From Oscillospiraceae bacterium (GTDB taxonomy: Bacteria; Bacillota; Clostridia; Oscillospirales; CAG-272): 63,350 nucleotides of DNA. Of the stretch, positions 34,516 through 42,649 are shown one piece after another. Where the stretch lies: assembly GCA_015065105.1 (NCBI GenBank), contig SVQZ01000013.1, positions 1-63,350 of the forward strand, in the 5' to 3' direction. Position 1 is the stretch's first letter; each line of letters begins with the position of its first letter. Below the pieces are notes generated by a model, which was not told the DNA's origin, did not search any database, and was given only the letters and a program-made list of their open reading frames with translations. The translations under genes were made by a program, and so were the position numbers.

Positions 34516-34586
34516 TTGACTAATTTATATAATAATGATATAATTATCGATATGCTATTGACAAACCATGAATATGGTTGTATAAT
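34516..34586 (+). promoter_or_regulatory. tandem consensus promoters of argG
   Basis: P1 is TTGACT (34516-34521) with TATAAT (34539-34544). P2 is TTGACA (34558-34563) with TATAAT (34581-34586), a perfect consensus. Both spacers are 17 bp. Two strong promoters in tandem before one gene suggest repressible high expression. Confidence 0.75.
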
Positions 34587-34599
34587 TATACGCATAACA

Positions 34600-34615
34600 A
34601 TGAATAATAAATCAT
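34600..34615 (+). promoter_or_regulatory. ArgR-type operator candidate
   Basis: ATGAATAATAAATCAT matches the ARG-box pattern ATGAATAWWWATTCAT at 15 of 16 positions and lies between promoter P2 and the argG RBS. A weaker half-match ATGAATATGG starts at 34568 between the P2 boxes. Assignment is by pattern only. Confidence 0.5.
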
Positions 34616-34631
34616 TCGGAGGAAATATATC

Positions 34632-35861
34632 ATGAACAAAAAGGACATCAAAAAAGTAGTTCTTGCATATTCAGGAGGTCTTGACACCTCAATAATTATT
34701 CCGTGGTTAAAGGAAAACTACAACAACTGCGAGGTTATCGCAGTTTCCGGTGACGTTGGACAGGGCACCGAGCTTGACGGTCTTGAAGAAAAGGCACTTA
34801 AGACAGGCGCATCCAAGCTTTACATCGAAAATCTTGAAAAGGAATTTGTTGAAGATTACATTTTTCCCACCATGCAGGCAGGCGCAGTATATGAGAAGGA
34901 TTACCTCCTCGGTACATCCTTTGCAAGACCCTGTATCGCAAAGCGTATCGTTGAGATCGCCATAGCCGAAGGAGCTGACGCTATCTGCCACGGCTGTACC
35001 GGTAAGGGTAACGACCAGGTTCGTTTTGAGCTTACCATCAAGGCTTTTGCTCCCGATATGGCAATCATTGCTCCTTGGCGTGAATGGGATATCAAGTCCC
35101 GTGAAGAGGAGATCGCTTATGCTGAAGCGCACAACATTCCCCTCAAGATAAACCGCGAAACCAACTATTCCAAGGATAAGAACCTCTGGCACCTTTCTCA
35201 CGAGGGTCTTGACCTTGAGGATCCCGCAAACGAGCCTCTTTACAACAAGCCCGGCTTCCTTGAAATGGGCGTTTCTCCCGAGATGGCTCCCGATAAGCCC
35301 ACCTATGTAAAGATCAGCTTCGAGAAGGGTGTTCCCGTAGCTATCGACGACGTTAAGATGGATTCCGTTTCCCTTGTTAAGAAGCTTAACGAACTCGGCG
35401 GTGCTAACGGTATAGGTCTTGCAGACCTTGTTGAAAACCGTCTCGTTGGTATGAAGTCCCGTGGTGTTTATGAAACTCCCGGCGGAACAATTCTTTACCG
35501 CGCTCATCAGGTTCTCGAGACAATTTGTCTTGACCGTGATACTCAGCACTATAAGGAAACTCTTGCAGTTAAATTTGCAGACCTTGTATATAACGGTCAG
35601 TGGTTCACTCCTCTTCGTGAGGCTCTCTCCGCTTTTGTTGAAAAGACCCAGGAGACCGTTACAGGTGACGTAACTCTTAAGCTTTACAAGGGTAACATGA
35701 TCAACGCAGGCGTAACCTCTCCCTACACTCTTTACAGCGAAGAGATCGCAACCTTCGATGAAGATGACGTTTACGATCAGACCGATGCTGCAGGCTTTAT
35801 CAACCTCTTTGGTCTTCCCATTAAGGTTAAGGCACAGAGCCAGCAGAAGAAGAACGGGTAG
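34632..35861 (+). CDS. argG: argininosuccinate synthase
   Basis: Condenses citrulline and aspartate to argininosuccinate with ATP. The 409 residues have the PP-loop [18 protein letters not shown] at about 9-26, the citrulline-binding [15 protein letters not shown] and the C-terminal [32 protein letters not shown] is ideal. Its last codons and stop (GGG TAG, 35856-35861) lie inside a repeat palindrome ACGGGTAGTACCCGT, so the C-terminus QSQQKKNG is repeat-derived. argH lies 1.26 kb downstream on the same strand. Confidence 0.95.
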   Translation: MNKKDIKKVVLAYSGGLDTSIIIPWLKENYNNCEVIAVSGDVGQGTELDGLEEKALKTGASKLYIENLEKEFVEDYIFPTMQAGAVYEKDYLLGTSFARPCIAKRIVEIAIAEGADAICHGCTGKGNDQVRFELTIKAFAPDMAIIAPWREWDIKSREEEIAYAEAHNIPLKINRETNYSKDKNLWHLSHEGLDLEDPANEPLYNKPGFLEMGVSPEMAPDKPTYVKISFEKGVPVAIDDVKMDSVSLVKKLNELGGANGIGLADLVENRLVGMKSRGVYETPGGTILYRAHQVLETICLDRDTQHYKETLAVKFADLVYNGQWFTPLREALSAFVEKTQETVTGDVTLKLYKGNMINAGVTSPYTLYSEEIATFDEDDVYDQTDAAGFINLFGLPIKVKAQSQQKKNG

Positions 35862-35940
35862 TACCCGTCGCCAAAAACGGGCTTGAAGTTCGGCAATGAC
35901 CGCTTCTTTAAATACCCGAAGTGAAATAAAATTATACAAT
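35854..35940 (+). repeat. dispersed intergenic repeat, copy R13, at the argG 3' end
   Basis: ACGGGTAGTACCCGT, CGGGCTTGAAG and CTTTAAATACCCGAAGTG follow the order of the subtype with GATCGGG...ACCCGAAG boxes. The final box is diverged. Confidence 0.6.
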
Positions 35941-36003
35941 AATTGGGGTTGTCATTTGGACAACCCCTTACTTTTATGTTAAACTCAATACGAGCTTGCC
36001 GAC
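35941..36003 (+). other. non-coding spacer with terminator-like hairpin
   Basis: GGGGTTGTC and GACAACCCC (35945-35967) form a 9-bp stem with a short loop followed by TTACTTTT, a probable argG terminator. It is part of the 317-bp gene-free gap. Confidence 0.55.
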
Positions 36004-36211
36004 GGGTGCTACCTGCCTTTATTTTAACGTATAGGCAAGTACTTTATTTCGGGCATCCAAGAAAGGGATTTTGCCGTAGTTCATGCTCGATAATTGCCCG
36101 CGGGTGCTACCTGCCCTTATTTTAACGTATAGGTAAGTACTTTATTTCGGGCATCTAAGAAAGGGATTTTGCCGTAGTTCATGCTCGATAATTGCCCGCG
36201 GGTGCTACCCG
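36004..36211 (+). repeat. 98-bp tandem repeat, two units plus a partial third
   Basis: Unit 1 (36004-36101) and unit 2 (36102-36199) each begin GGGTGCTACCTGCC and are nearly identical, differing at a few bases (for example ATAGGCAAG versus ATAGGTAAG). A third unit starts at 36200 and ends after GGGTGCTACCCGC. The junctions fold into GCCCGCGGGTGCTACCCGC hairpins. The right end encodes the C-terminus of the gene at 36179. Confidence 0.85.
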
Positions 36212-36718
36212 CTTTTTTTGTTCCTCTTCATAACTCTCTCGGTCTATTACACCAAGGGAGAGCATCTTTTCTGTCCATAACTGAAGAGCCTCAACGGTTA
36301 CGGAAATCCGCTCAAGCTCCTTTTGTATATAAACGAAATCCTCCAATTCGTCCTGCCTTACCGTTCCGTCCGAGGCGATCTCTATAAATCTGTCCTTTTT
36401 ACGTTCCATTGAATTAAGGGACGCTAAGATCTCAAGAACTATCTGCGCCAGCTCCTTGGTTTTGATTTCGGGAACGTATTTTTTGCCTATGGGACACTCG
36501 TTAGCACAAAAGTAATTACAAAGCTTCGGCTCGTTATACTTTTCTGCCATACAGAGAATTTCTTCGGGATAGGCGGTAGTTTTTTCATTTTCTATCTTTT
36601 CGATTCGTTCTGCCGTAACCGAGCCTAAAACGCTCTCCGCCTTTTCGCGGGTGTAACCCAAATTTTCCCTTGTAAGCTGATAAATATTCTTGTTTGCTTT
36701 TACTGATGCTCTGCCCAT
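36179..36718 (-). CDS. HTH (XRE-like) regulator with cysteine motif
   Basis: A 179-residue protein. The N-terminus (KNIYQLTRENLGYTREKAES, then SVTAERIEKIENEKT) reads as a helix-turn-helix of the XRE/Cro type. A cysteine segment CNYFCANECPIGK at about 74-86 could bind metal. The C-terminal half is helical. The ATG at 36718 follows GAGGTG. The last ten residues (RVAPAGNYRA) are translated from the 98-bp repeat, so the original stop was probably near EEQKK. It lies between argG and argH on the opposite strand; regulatory targets are unknown. Confidence 0.75.
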   Translation of the reverse strand: MGRASVKANKNIYQLTRENLGYTREKAESVLGSVTAERIEKIENEKTTAYPEEILCMAEKYNEPKLCNYFCANECPIGKKYVPEIKTKELAQIVLEILASLNSMERKKDRFIEIASDGTVRQDELEDFVYIQKELERISVTVEALQLWTEKMLSLGVIDRESYEEEQKKRVAPAGNYRA

Positions 36719-36903
36719 CTCGTCACCTCGTTTAATATTATCCAATTATATAATACCATATATCCCAATAAAATCAATAATAAATTCGGTAAAATAACTT
36801 ATTCTATTTTGTTATTATTACATTAACCGTATTTTTCAAAGAAACATTTACAAAGATTGATTTTTAGTATATAATATCCTTATCATCACCAAGGAGAGAG
36901 ATC

Positions 36904-37060
36904 ATGGCAAAAACAAAGCATCCTGAACTTTGAGCTTTCCCTTGGATCAAAGCCCGGACGTCATGAAAACGACAGATATGCAGTAATGACTCTTAACGAT
37001 TTTTTCGCAGAGGCTTACGAAATTGCGCTTAAACTGAGAGACAGCTACGATTTATATTGA
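36904..37060 (+). pseudogene. frameshifted small gene remnant
   Basis: A good RBS (AAGGAGAGAGATC) precedes ATG at 36904, but MAKTKHPEL ends at TGA after nine codons. A +1 frame continues without a stop as NFELSLGSKPGRHENDRY...LRDSYDLY to TGA at 37058-37060. A single-base indel near 36928 in a gene of about 52 codons explains both. Function unknown. Confidence 0.5.
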
Positions 37061-37119
37061 TTTATTTTAAAAAATGTGGTATAGTGTTTTATTATACAAA
37101 GAATTAACGGAGTATTATT

Positions 37120-38499
37120 ATGGAAAAAATGTGGGCAGGCCGCTTTGCAAAGGAGCTTGACGCAGCGGCAAATGACTTTAACTCTTCAATACGCTTTGAC
37201 TCAAAGATGTTCCGCGAGGATATCCGCGGATCTATGGCTCATGCGGCAATGCTTGGTGCAAAGGGCATCATCCCTGCCGCTTCAAGCGAAAAAATAATCG
37301 AAACCCTGGGCGAGATTTTAGCAGACCTTGAAGAAGGAAGGCTTGATTTTGATATGAATGCCGAGGATATACATATGTTCATCGAAGCAGAGCTTACAAA
37401 GCGTATCGGTGATATCGGCAAACAGCTTCACACCGCAAGAAGCCGTAACGACCAGGTCGCTCTTGACCTTAAAATGTATATGAAGACAAGAACCGATGAG
37501 GTCATCTCACTCGTAAAGGAATTGATGGAAGCACTTCTCATGCTCGCAAAGGAGCATAAGGGTGTTATCATGCCCGGCTATACGCATCTTCAAAGAGCAC
37601 AGCCCGTCACCTTCGGACACCATATGATGGCTTATGCCATGATGTTCTCCCGAGATATAGTCCGCCTTAAAAACGCAAAGACCTTAATGAACATTTCTCC
37701 TTTAGGCTCCTGCGCTCTTGCGGGTACCACCTACGAGACAGACCGCGATATGGTAGCGTGTGAATTAGGCTTTGACGGTGTGGCATTAAACTCTCTTGAC
37801 GGTGTTTCGGACCGCGACTACTGTGTTGAGCTTTCCTCATGCTTTGCGATCATCATGATGCATCTTTCCCGTCTTTGCGAGGAAATAATCATGTGGTCAA
37901 GCTGGGAATTTAAATTTATAGATCTTGACGATTCCTATTCCACAGGCTCAAGCATCATGCCCCAGAAAAAGAATCCCGACATGGCAGAGCTTATCCGCGG
38001 TAAAACAGGCAGAGTTTATGGCGACCTTATGGGTATTCTTACAGTATTAAAGGGTATCCCCCTTGCATACAACAAGGATATGCAGGAGGATAAGGAATCT
38101 ATATTCGATAGCGTTGAAACCGTTTCCGCCTGCCTTTCGATTGCAACACCCATGCTTGCAACCATGCGGGTAAATAAGGAAAATATGTACCGCGCCGCCT
38201 CCGGAGGCTTTATCAATGCCACCGACTGTGCAGATTATCTTGTTAAGAAGGGTATGCCCTTCCGTACCGCGTACAAAATAGTAGGTCAGAGCGTAGCTAT
38301 GTGTATTGCCGAAAAGACCACTCTTGAAGAGCTTCCTTTTGAAAAATACAAGGAAATGAGCGAGCTCTTCGACGAGGATATCTACGAGGCTATCAACCTT
38401 GAGACCTGCGTTGCAAAGCGTATCTCCAAGGGCGGTACAAACGTTGCTTCTGTTGAAATGCAGATAGAATATATTGAAAATTTCTTAAAAGAAGTATGA
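37120..38499 (+). CDS. argH: argininosuccinate lyase
   Basis: Cleaves argininosuccinate to arginine and fumarate. The 459 residues carry MWAGRFAKELDAAANDFNSS, the RSRNDQVALD region (about 108-117), MPGYTHLQRAQPVTFGHH, and the fumarase-superfamily signature GSSIMPQKKNPDMAEL (about 276-291) with the catalytic flexible loop. It is monocistronic and ends before a terminator. Separation from argG by a repeat array and a regulator-like gene is unusual but the pair is complete. Confidence 0.96.
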   Translation: MEKMWAGRFAKELDAAANDFNSSIRFDSKMFREDIRGSMAHAAMLGAKGIIPAASSEKIIETLGEILADLEEGRLDFDMNAEDIHMFIEAELTKRIGDIGKQLHTARSRNDQVALDLKMYMKTRTDEVISLVKELMEALLMLAKEHKGVIMPGYTHLQRAQPVTFGHHMMAYAMMFSRDIVRLKNAKTLMNISPLGSCALAGTTYETDRDMVACELGFDGVALNSLDGVSDRDYCVELSSCFAIIMMHLSRLCEEIIMWSSWEFKFIDLDDSYSTGSSIMPQKKNPDMAELIRGKTGRVYGDLMGILTVLKGIPLAYNKDMQEDKESIFDSVETVSACLSIATPMLATMRVNKENMYRAASGGFINATDCADYLVKKGMPFRTAYKIVGQSVAMCIAEKTTLEELPFEKYKEMSELFDEDIYEAINLETCVAKRISKGGTNVASVEMQIEYIENFLKEV

Positions 38500-38517
38500 T
38501 CAATAATGATATAAATT

Positions 38518-38543
38518 AAAAAATGCCCTGCGGGGCATTTTTT
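38518..38543 (+). terminator. intrinsic terminator after argH, bidirectional
   Basis: AAAAAATGCCC and GGGGCATTTTTT with a 2-4 nt loop lie between the convergent argH and MBL-fold genes. Confidence 0.88.
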
Positions 38544-38548
38544 ATTGC

Positions 38549-39253
38549 TTATATTATAAATTCATCTCCGTCGGCAGGTAAAAGAAGCTCGAAGCTGTTT
38601 TTACCCATGCGGCTGTTCAATTCGTCATATCTTTCCTCGGGGTAAACGTGTATAACGGCTATCCTCTCAGCATTACAGGAATCAAACTTTTCAAAAAGGC
38701 CGGATATCTCGGGATGGGCACATTCCGATACTATCATATCAACAGCCTCCCCCTTTTCAAGATACTTGGGAAAATCGATAAGCTCGGGGGTCATATCGCT
38801 TGTAATATGTACCCTTTTACCCTCCGCCTCTACAAGGAATCCGTGGCAGATACTGTTGCCCTCCCAGTCGATAAGATGCTTTGTTTTAACCGAGGAGACC
38901 TTCATAAAAAGATCGTTATAGAAATTACCCTCGCAGATCTTGAAGAATCTTCGATCATACTCCTTTGAGTAACGTGCCATCTGCTCGTCATCGGGAAGAT
39001 AGATCTTTGCGTTTATGCTCTTGTTTTCGCAAAGCTGTGCAAGATAGAGAAGGTGGTCTGTATGGCGGTGGCTTATAAAAATACCCTTGATCCTGGAAAG
39101 ATCGTAATCCTCCTTTTCTAAAATTTCGGCAACGGGTGCGCCTGCATCAAAAATATACGAGCGCCCTGCGCTTTCTATAAGTATGCACTGGCGGTTTTTG
39201 TTTGTTTTCGAATCCTCCATGCCATGGTTAGTTCCTAAAAATCTTATCTTCAT
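38549..39253 (-). CDS. MBL-fold metallohydrolase
   Basis: A 234-residue metallo-beta-lactamase-fold enzyme. The metal motif is SHRHTDHLLYLAQL (HxHxDH at about 61-66), with HVTSDMT and IHVYPEERYDELN further on. The N-terminus MKIRFLGTNHG is typical of RNase Z/phosphodiesterase-like members. It overlaps the PHP gene start region by 4 bp, so two metal hydrolases are co-translated. Substrate unknown. Confidence 0.87.
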   Translation of the reverse strand: MKIRFLGTNHGMEDSKTNKNRQCILIESAGRSYIFDAGAPVAEILEKEDYDLSRIKGIFISHRHTDHLLYLAQLCENKSINAKIYLPDDEQMARYSKEYDRRFFKICEGNFYNDLFMKVSSVKTKHLIDWEGNSICHGFLVEAEGKRVHITSDMTPELIDFPKYLEKGEAVDMIVSECAHPEISGLFEKFDSCNAERIAVIHVYPEERYDELNSRMGKNSFELLLPADGDEFII

Positions 39254-39927
39254 GACTCAATTATACTGTAATCTCCGCTTTTCAAAACGGAAACAAGCTC
39301 CTCCATCGTAGTAATTTTCTTTTCTGTTATTATACCGCCTTTGCCGAGTGCACCCGCATCGTGAAAATCGGAGCCTGACGTAAAAGGTTTGTTATAATAC
39401 TCGGCAAAGTTTTTTGCCAGCCTGTTACGAAGCTCGGGGGTACCCCCGTTATATACCTCTATACCGAAAATATTTTCGGGAGGCTTGACCGTCATATTAT
39501 CCCGGAAGGGATGCGCCTGTACCACTATTGCTTTTTCGGGCAGTATCTCCAAAAGCTCTTCCGGAGAACCAAGACGGTTTAACAAGGGAGCATTATATAA
39601 AAACTCCTCGTTTATACCGTAAACAAGGTAATCATTTATCATAGGACCGTCAAAACGGACCTCTGCACCGAGAAGAACGGTAAATCCGCATTTGTCCCCC
39701 TCTTCCTTTGCGGCACGGTAACCCTTCAGCCAACGGTCGATTATCTCTCTGTGACTCTTTCCCTCAAGCTCATCCTTGAACCATTCGTAAAAGATTGCGA
39801 AATAATGGTCGGTGATAACCACTCCGTCATAACCTATTTCCTTATAAAGCTTTACTATACTTGCTCCGCCTTCTTGTGCAACAAGATCGTTCTCGGCGGT
39901 ATGCACGTGCAATTCAAATTTTCCCAT
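39250..39927 (-). CDS. PHP-domain phosphoesterase-like protein
   Basis: A 225-residue PHP-fold protein. Metal ligands appear in KFELHVHTAENDLVAQ, VVITDHYFAIF, VVQAHPFRDNMT and SGSDFHDAGALG. The ATG at 39927 (MGKFELHVHT) is chosen; the frame to 39984 lacks an RBS. First gene of a two-gene operon with the MBL-fold hydrolase. Confidence 0.87.
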   Translation of the reverse strand: MGKFELHVHTAENDLVAQEGGASIVKLYKEIGYDGVVITDHYFAIFYEWFKDELEGKSHREIIDRWLKGYRAAKEEGDKCGFTVLLGAEVRFDGPMINDYLVYGINEEFLYNAPLLNRLGSPEELLEILPEKAIVVQAHPFRDNMTVKPPENIFGIEVYNGGTPELRNRLAKNFAEYYNKPFTSGSDFHDAGALGKGGIITEKKITTMEELVSVLKSGDYSIIES

Positions 39928-40005
39928 AACAGACCTTTTTAAAATTATTTGCTTTATTTTATCATAAATTGAAATAAAAATCAAGCAAGGGATAATAATA
40001 ATTAC

Positions 40006-40365
40006 ATGATTATTGTAAATATGTTAGCAGCTTCTCTTATCGGGATTCTTGCAGGACTCGGAGTGGGGGGCGGCGGACTTTTAGTCATATACCTTACCCT
40101 TGTGCTCGGCACGGAGCAGTTACAGGCACAGGGAATAAATCTATGTTTTTTTATTATCTGTTCCGCTTCCTCTCTATGCATACATTTTAAAAAGAGAAAA
40201 ATCAATATACGGCAGATACTTGCCCTTGCTATAACGGGAATAGTCAGTTCACTTTTAGGTGCTTATATTTCCCGTAATATCGATGCCTCCCTTTTACGGC
40301 GGCTCTTCGGCGGACTGCTTGTAATAAGCGGAGCTCTTGCGTTTTTTTCAAAGAAGAAAGGGTAA
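40006..40365 (+). CDS. half-length TSUP (TauE/SafE) family membrane protein
   Basis: A 119-residue protein with about four helices and the TSUP signature ILAGLGVGGGGLLVIYLTLVL at its start, split as LAGLGVGGGGLLVIY. Full TSUP exporters have about 250 residues and seven to nine helices made of two such halves; many Clostridia carry two adjacent half genes. Only one half is present here. It may homodimerise or pair with a half encoded elsewhere. RBS is weak (AAGGGATAATAATAATTAC). Confidence 0.75.
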   Translation: MIIVNMLAASLIGILAGLGVGGGGLLVIYLTLVLGTEQLQAQGINLCFFIICSASSLCIHFKKRKINIRQILALAITGIVSSLLGAYISRNIDASLLRRLFGGLLVISGALAFFSKKKG

Positions 40366-40440
40366 CACATTTTTATAATTCCCATAAGATAATAACAGAG
40401 CGTACCAAAAAGGAACGCCGAATTTTAGGAGGATATTATA

Positions 40441-40569
40441 ATGAATTGCCTTTGCGATATTTTTGATAACTGCAACATCTGGATCTGGATCGTTCTTATT
40501 TTAATACTCGTTGCTCTCTGCGATTCCTGCGGAGGTTCAACATACAGAAACGACCGTTGCTGCCATTAA
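40441..40569 (+). CDS. 42-residue cysteine-rich membrane protein
   Basis: A small gene with an excellent RBS (AGGAGGATATTATA) before the ATG. The product has Cys at both ends (MNCLCDIFDNC, then CDSCGG and CCH) and one strongly hydrophobic helix IWIWIVLILILVAL. Similar short Cys/Gly-rich one-helix proteins of sporeformers are described as YjcZ-like or merely hypothetical. A terminator hairpin follows 15 bp later. Sporulation or coat association is inference. Confidence 0.72.
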   Translation: MNCLCDIFDNCNIWIWIVLILILVALCDSCGGSTYRNDRCCH

Positions 40570-40583
40570 GTAAACGAAATAAA

Positions 40584-40604
40584 AGGCTGTCATAATGACA
40601 GCCT
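40584..40604 (+). terminator. terminator-like palindrome, first copy
   Basis: AGGCTGTCAT-A-ATGACAGCCT. An identical 21-mer recurs at 40882. Confidence 0.6.
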
Positions 40605-40881
40605 CAGCTTGTCGATAAACTTATCGACAAGCTGTCAGGCTTCGAAAAAGGAAGCGTAGGTTTTCGTGAAAAGGGGTCGTCGGCGTACTATGTACGGTAG
40701 AGCCCCTTTTCGCGGAAAAGAGTGAAAACGCGGTGTAAACTCAATGTTTACACCGCGTTTGAATGCTTATTGCGCTTTATTGGGAGTGGTAATTCTTAAT
40801 ATCTTATATCGGTATGACGCAGAGTAGTACTTAATTAATAATTACTTTCACACGTCCGACCGACTTTTTCGACAGTCTGAA

Positions 40882-40908
40882 AGGCTGTCATAATGACAGC
40901 CTTTTTAC
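40882..40908 (-). terminator. terminator of the GH20 gene, second copy of the palindrome
   Basis: AGGCTGTCATAATGACAGCCT, flanked by A and T runs, lies 24 bp beyond the GH20 stop codon. Confidence 0.7.
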
Positions 40909-40931
40909 ACGTCTGACCAACTTTTTGAAGT

Positions 40932-42632
40932 TTACATCCAGCCCTTTACAAGATCGGGGAATAATTCCGAGCCTGCCTCATGGTTCTTTTGCAGCCAGAG
41001 ACGGCGGTATTCCTTAAAGAGCTTTTCGCATTCGTCCTTGTCATATCTGCCCAAAAGCACCTTTGCAAGAACGATAACGATATCGCAGTTGCATTTAAGC
41101 TCATCCATAACGTTTTCCTTTGCGTCAACTCTGTCAAGCTCTGCACGTATATCAAGCATATACTTAAGAATACGTTCCATTTCAACCTTACGAACGTCAT
41201 TAACGTCATGGCGGCGCATAAGGCTCTGGTTGATCTGTGTACCGTTAAACATAAGCTCTTCCATGATATAGAAATTACCCATACGGTAAACAATGTCTGC
41301 AACAGATCTTTCGCTCTTTGTTCCGTAAACGAACTTATCAAGATATTCGGTTACCGCATAAAGCATCTGTCTTCTTTCGCCGTATGCAATTTCGTTGTTA
41401 TGATTTCCGCAGTTCCAGGAAGCATATCCGCCCACCGCAAGGGGGAAATACGTAGTATAGGGCATCTGAGGATGTCCGTCATCGCCCCATTCGGTAAGAA
41501 GGAATCCCTCTGCGCCGTAATATGCTCCGTTTTCTGCGGCATTTGTGATATTTACGACCATGTTGTTCATTCTTCCGGTCAAGCTTCCCCACATGGAGGT
41601 ACCGGGACAAACGTAGAAACGAAGTCCCTGCTCGGAAAGCAAACGGCAGTTACGGTCATAATGATGCTCGGTTTCGTAACCCCACTGCATAACAATGGCA
41701 TTCTTGGGAATATTGGCAAGCTGTTCGGGATGCTTGAATACAATATCGTCAAAGAACATAGGGGTCATACCGTATTTTTCGGATGCAAGGTCAATTACCC
41801 TGTTGAGATATTCCGTATAAACGTTACCGACACCGCGCTTATCGCATTCTTCCTTTGTCTCGTTCAAGCCGAGCTCGTGGGGCTCATCCATACCGATATT
41901 GAGTATGGCGGAAGAAAATGCGGGCAAAAGACCTTCATAGATCTTATCAATAAGCTCAAGAGATCCGGGAAGGAAGGGATTGAGAGTTTGGGAAGGCTTC
42001 CCGTCCTTTCCTGTAATGGCAAGGGGAGCTATCTCCTTCTTCGCAGTCCATGCGCCCATATGGCCAAAGCTGTTCTGAAGGGGTACAAGATTTATATATC
42101 TTTCCTTGCAGTAAGCATCAAGCTCCTTTATCTCCTTCTCGGTCAAGGGCTGTGTATCCTTCCAATATTCCTCAAAGCCCTTATATTCATATACAAAGCT
42201 TTCCATATAAAGCTGAAGCTGATTATATTTAAGATCGCTCAAAAGATCGCAGAGTGTCTTTAAATATTCAAGATTCGGTATCTTACCGCGGCTGATATCG
42301 AGCATATAGCCTCTGTTCTTAATAGAAGGCTCGTCTTCGATCTCAAGGAAGGGAATATTTACGGCATCATGTGCAATTATCTGCTTCAAGGTGGTATATG
42401 CTCGGTATGCCGCCTCGTCATCGGCATATTTCACAGAAATACCCTTTTCGTCTATCTCTATCTCATATCTTTCCGGTGTATCGTAGTCAGCCTTTTTAAC
42501 GTCGATTACGGTATTACCTTTTTTAAGTGATGCAAAAAAGGGGAAATCTTTATCACAGCTGATCTTAAAACCGTCAGCCTTTAAAAATTCGTCCTTAACA
42601 TTTAATTTCTGAGGTCTTGGTACTAAAAACAT
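40932..42632 (-). CDS. glycoside hydrolase family 20-like beta-N-acetylhexosaminidase
   Basis: A 566-residue cytosolic enzyme (no signal peptide). An N-terminal GH20b-like domain (to about residue 105) precedes the TIM barrel: RGYMLDISRGKIPNLEYL, PLQNSFGHMGAW, and LNIGMDEPHELG with the Asp-Glu catalytic pair. The usual HxGGDE is here NIGMDE. The C-terminal third is helical. It would release N-acetylhexosamine from imported glycans or peptidoglycan fragments. It overlaps nothing and is 17 bp downstream of the lipase gene. Confidence 0.87.
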   Translation of the reverse strand: MFLVPRPQKLNVKDEFLKADGFKISCDKDFPFFASLKKGNTVIDVKKADYDTPERYEIEIDEKGISVKYADDEAAYRAYTTLKQIIAHDAVNIPFLEIEDEPSIKNRGYMLDISRGKIPNLEYLKTLCDLLSDLKYNQLQLYMESFVYEYKGFEEYWKDTQPLTEKEIKELDAYCKERYINLVPLQNSFGHMGAWTAKKEIAPLAITGKDGKPSQTLNPFLPGSLELIDKIYEGLLPAFSSAILNIGMDEPHELGLNETKEECDKRGVGNVYTEYLNRVIDLASEKYGMTPMFFDDIVFKHPEQLANIPKNAIVMQWGYETEHHYDRNCRLLSEQGLRFYVCPGTSMWGSLTGRMNNMVVNITNAAENGAYYGAEGFLLTEWGDDGHPQMPYTTYFPLAVGGYASWNCGNHNNEIAYGERRQMLYAVTEYLDKFVYGTKSERSVADIVYRMGNFYIMEELMFNGTQINQSLMRRHDVNDVRKVEMERILKYMLDIRAELDRVDAKENVMDELKCNCDIVIVLAKVLLGRYDKDECEKLFKEYRRLWLQKNHEAGSELFPDLVKGWM

Positions 42633-42649
42633 ATCGTTTCTCCTTAATT

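Larger units (their letters stand above)
40570..40931. repeat. 362-bp gene-free region with five strong hairpins
   Basis: Ordered elements: palindrome 40584-40604; stem AGCTTGTCGATAA/TTATCGACAAGCT (40606-40633); stem CGTGAAAAGGGG/CCCCTTTTCGCG (40665-40714) with inner GTAC/GTAC; perfect 15-bp stem AAACGCGGTGTAAAC/GTTTACACCGCGTTT (40726-40760); the 40584 palindrome again at 40882-40902. ACACGTCCGACCGACTTTTT and a near copy bracket the last one. No ORF with an RBS is present. It may be a mobile miniature element, an ncRNA or stacked terminators. Confidence 0.6.

Noticed and set aside
34707-35939. 410-codon minus-strand open frame opposite argG
   Set aside because: It mirrors the argG coding bias; it has no recognisable domain, and argG is certain.
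40980-42263. 427-codon plus-strand open frame opposite the GH20 gene
   Set aside because: Shadow of the hexosaminidase frame, with no RBS and no known motif.
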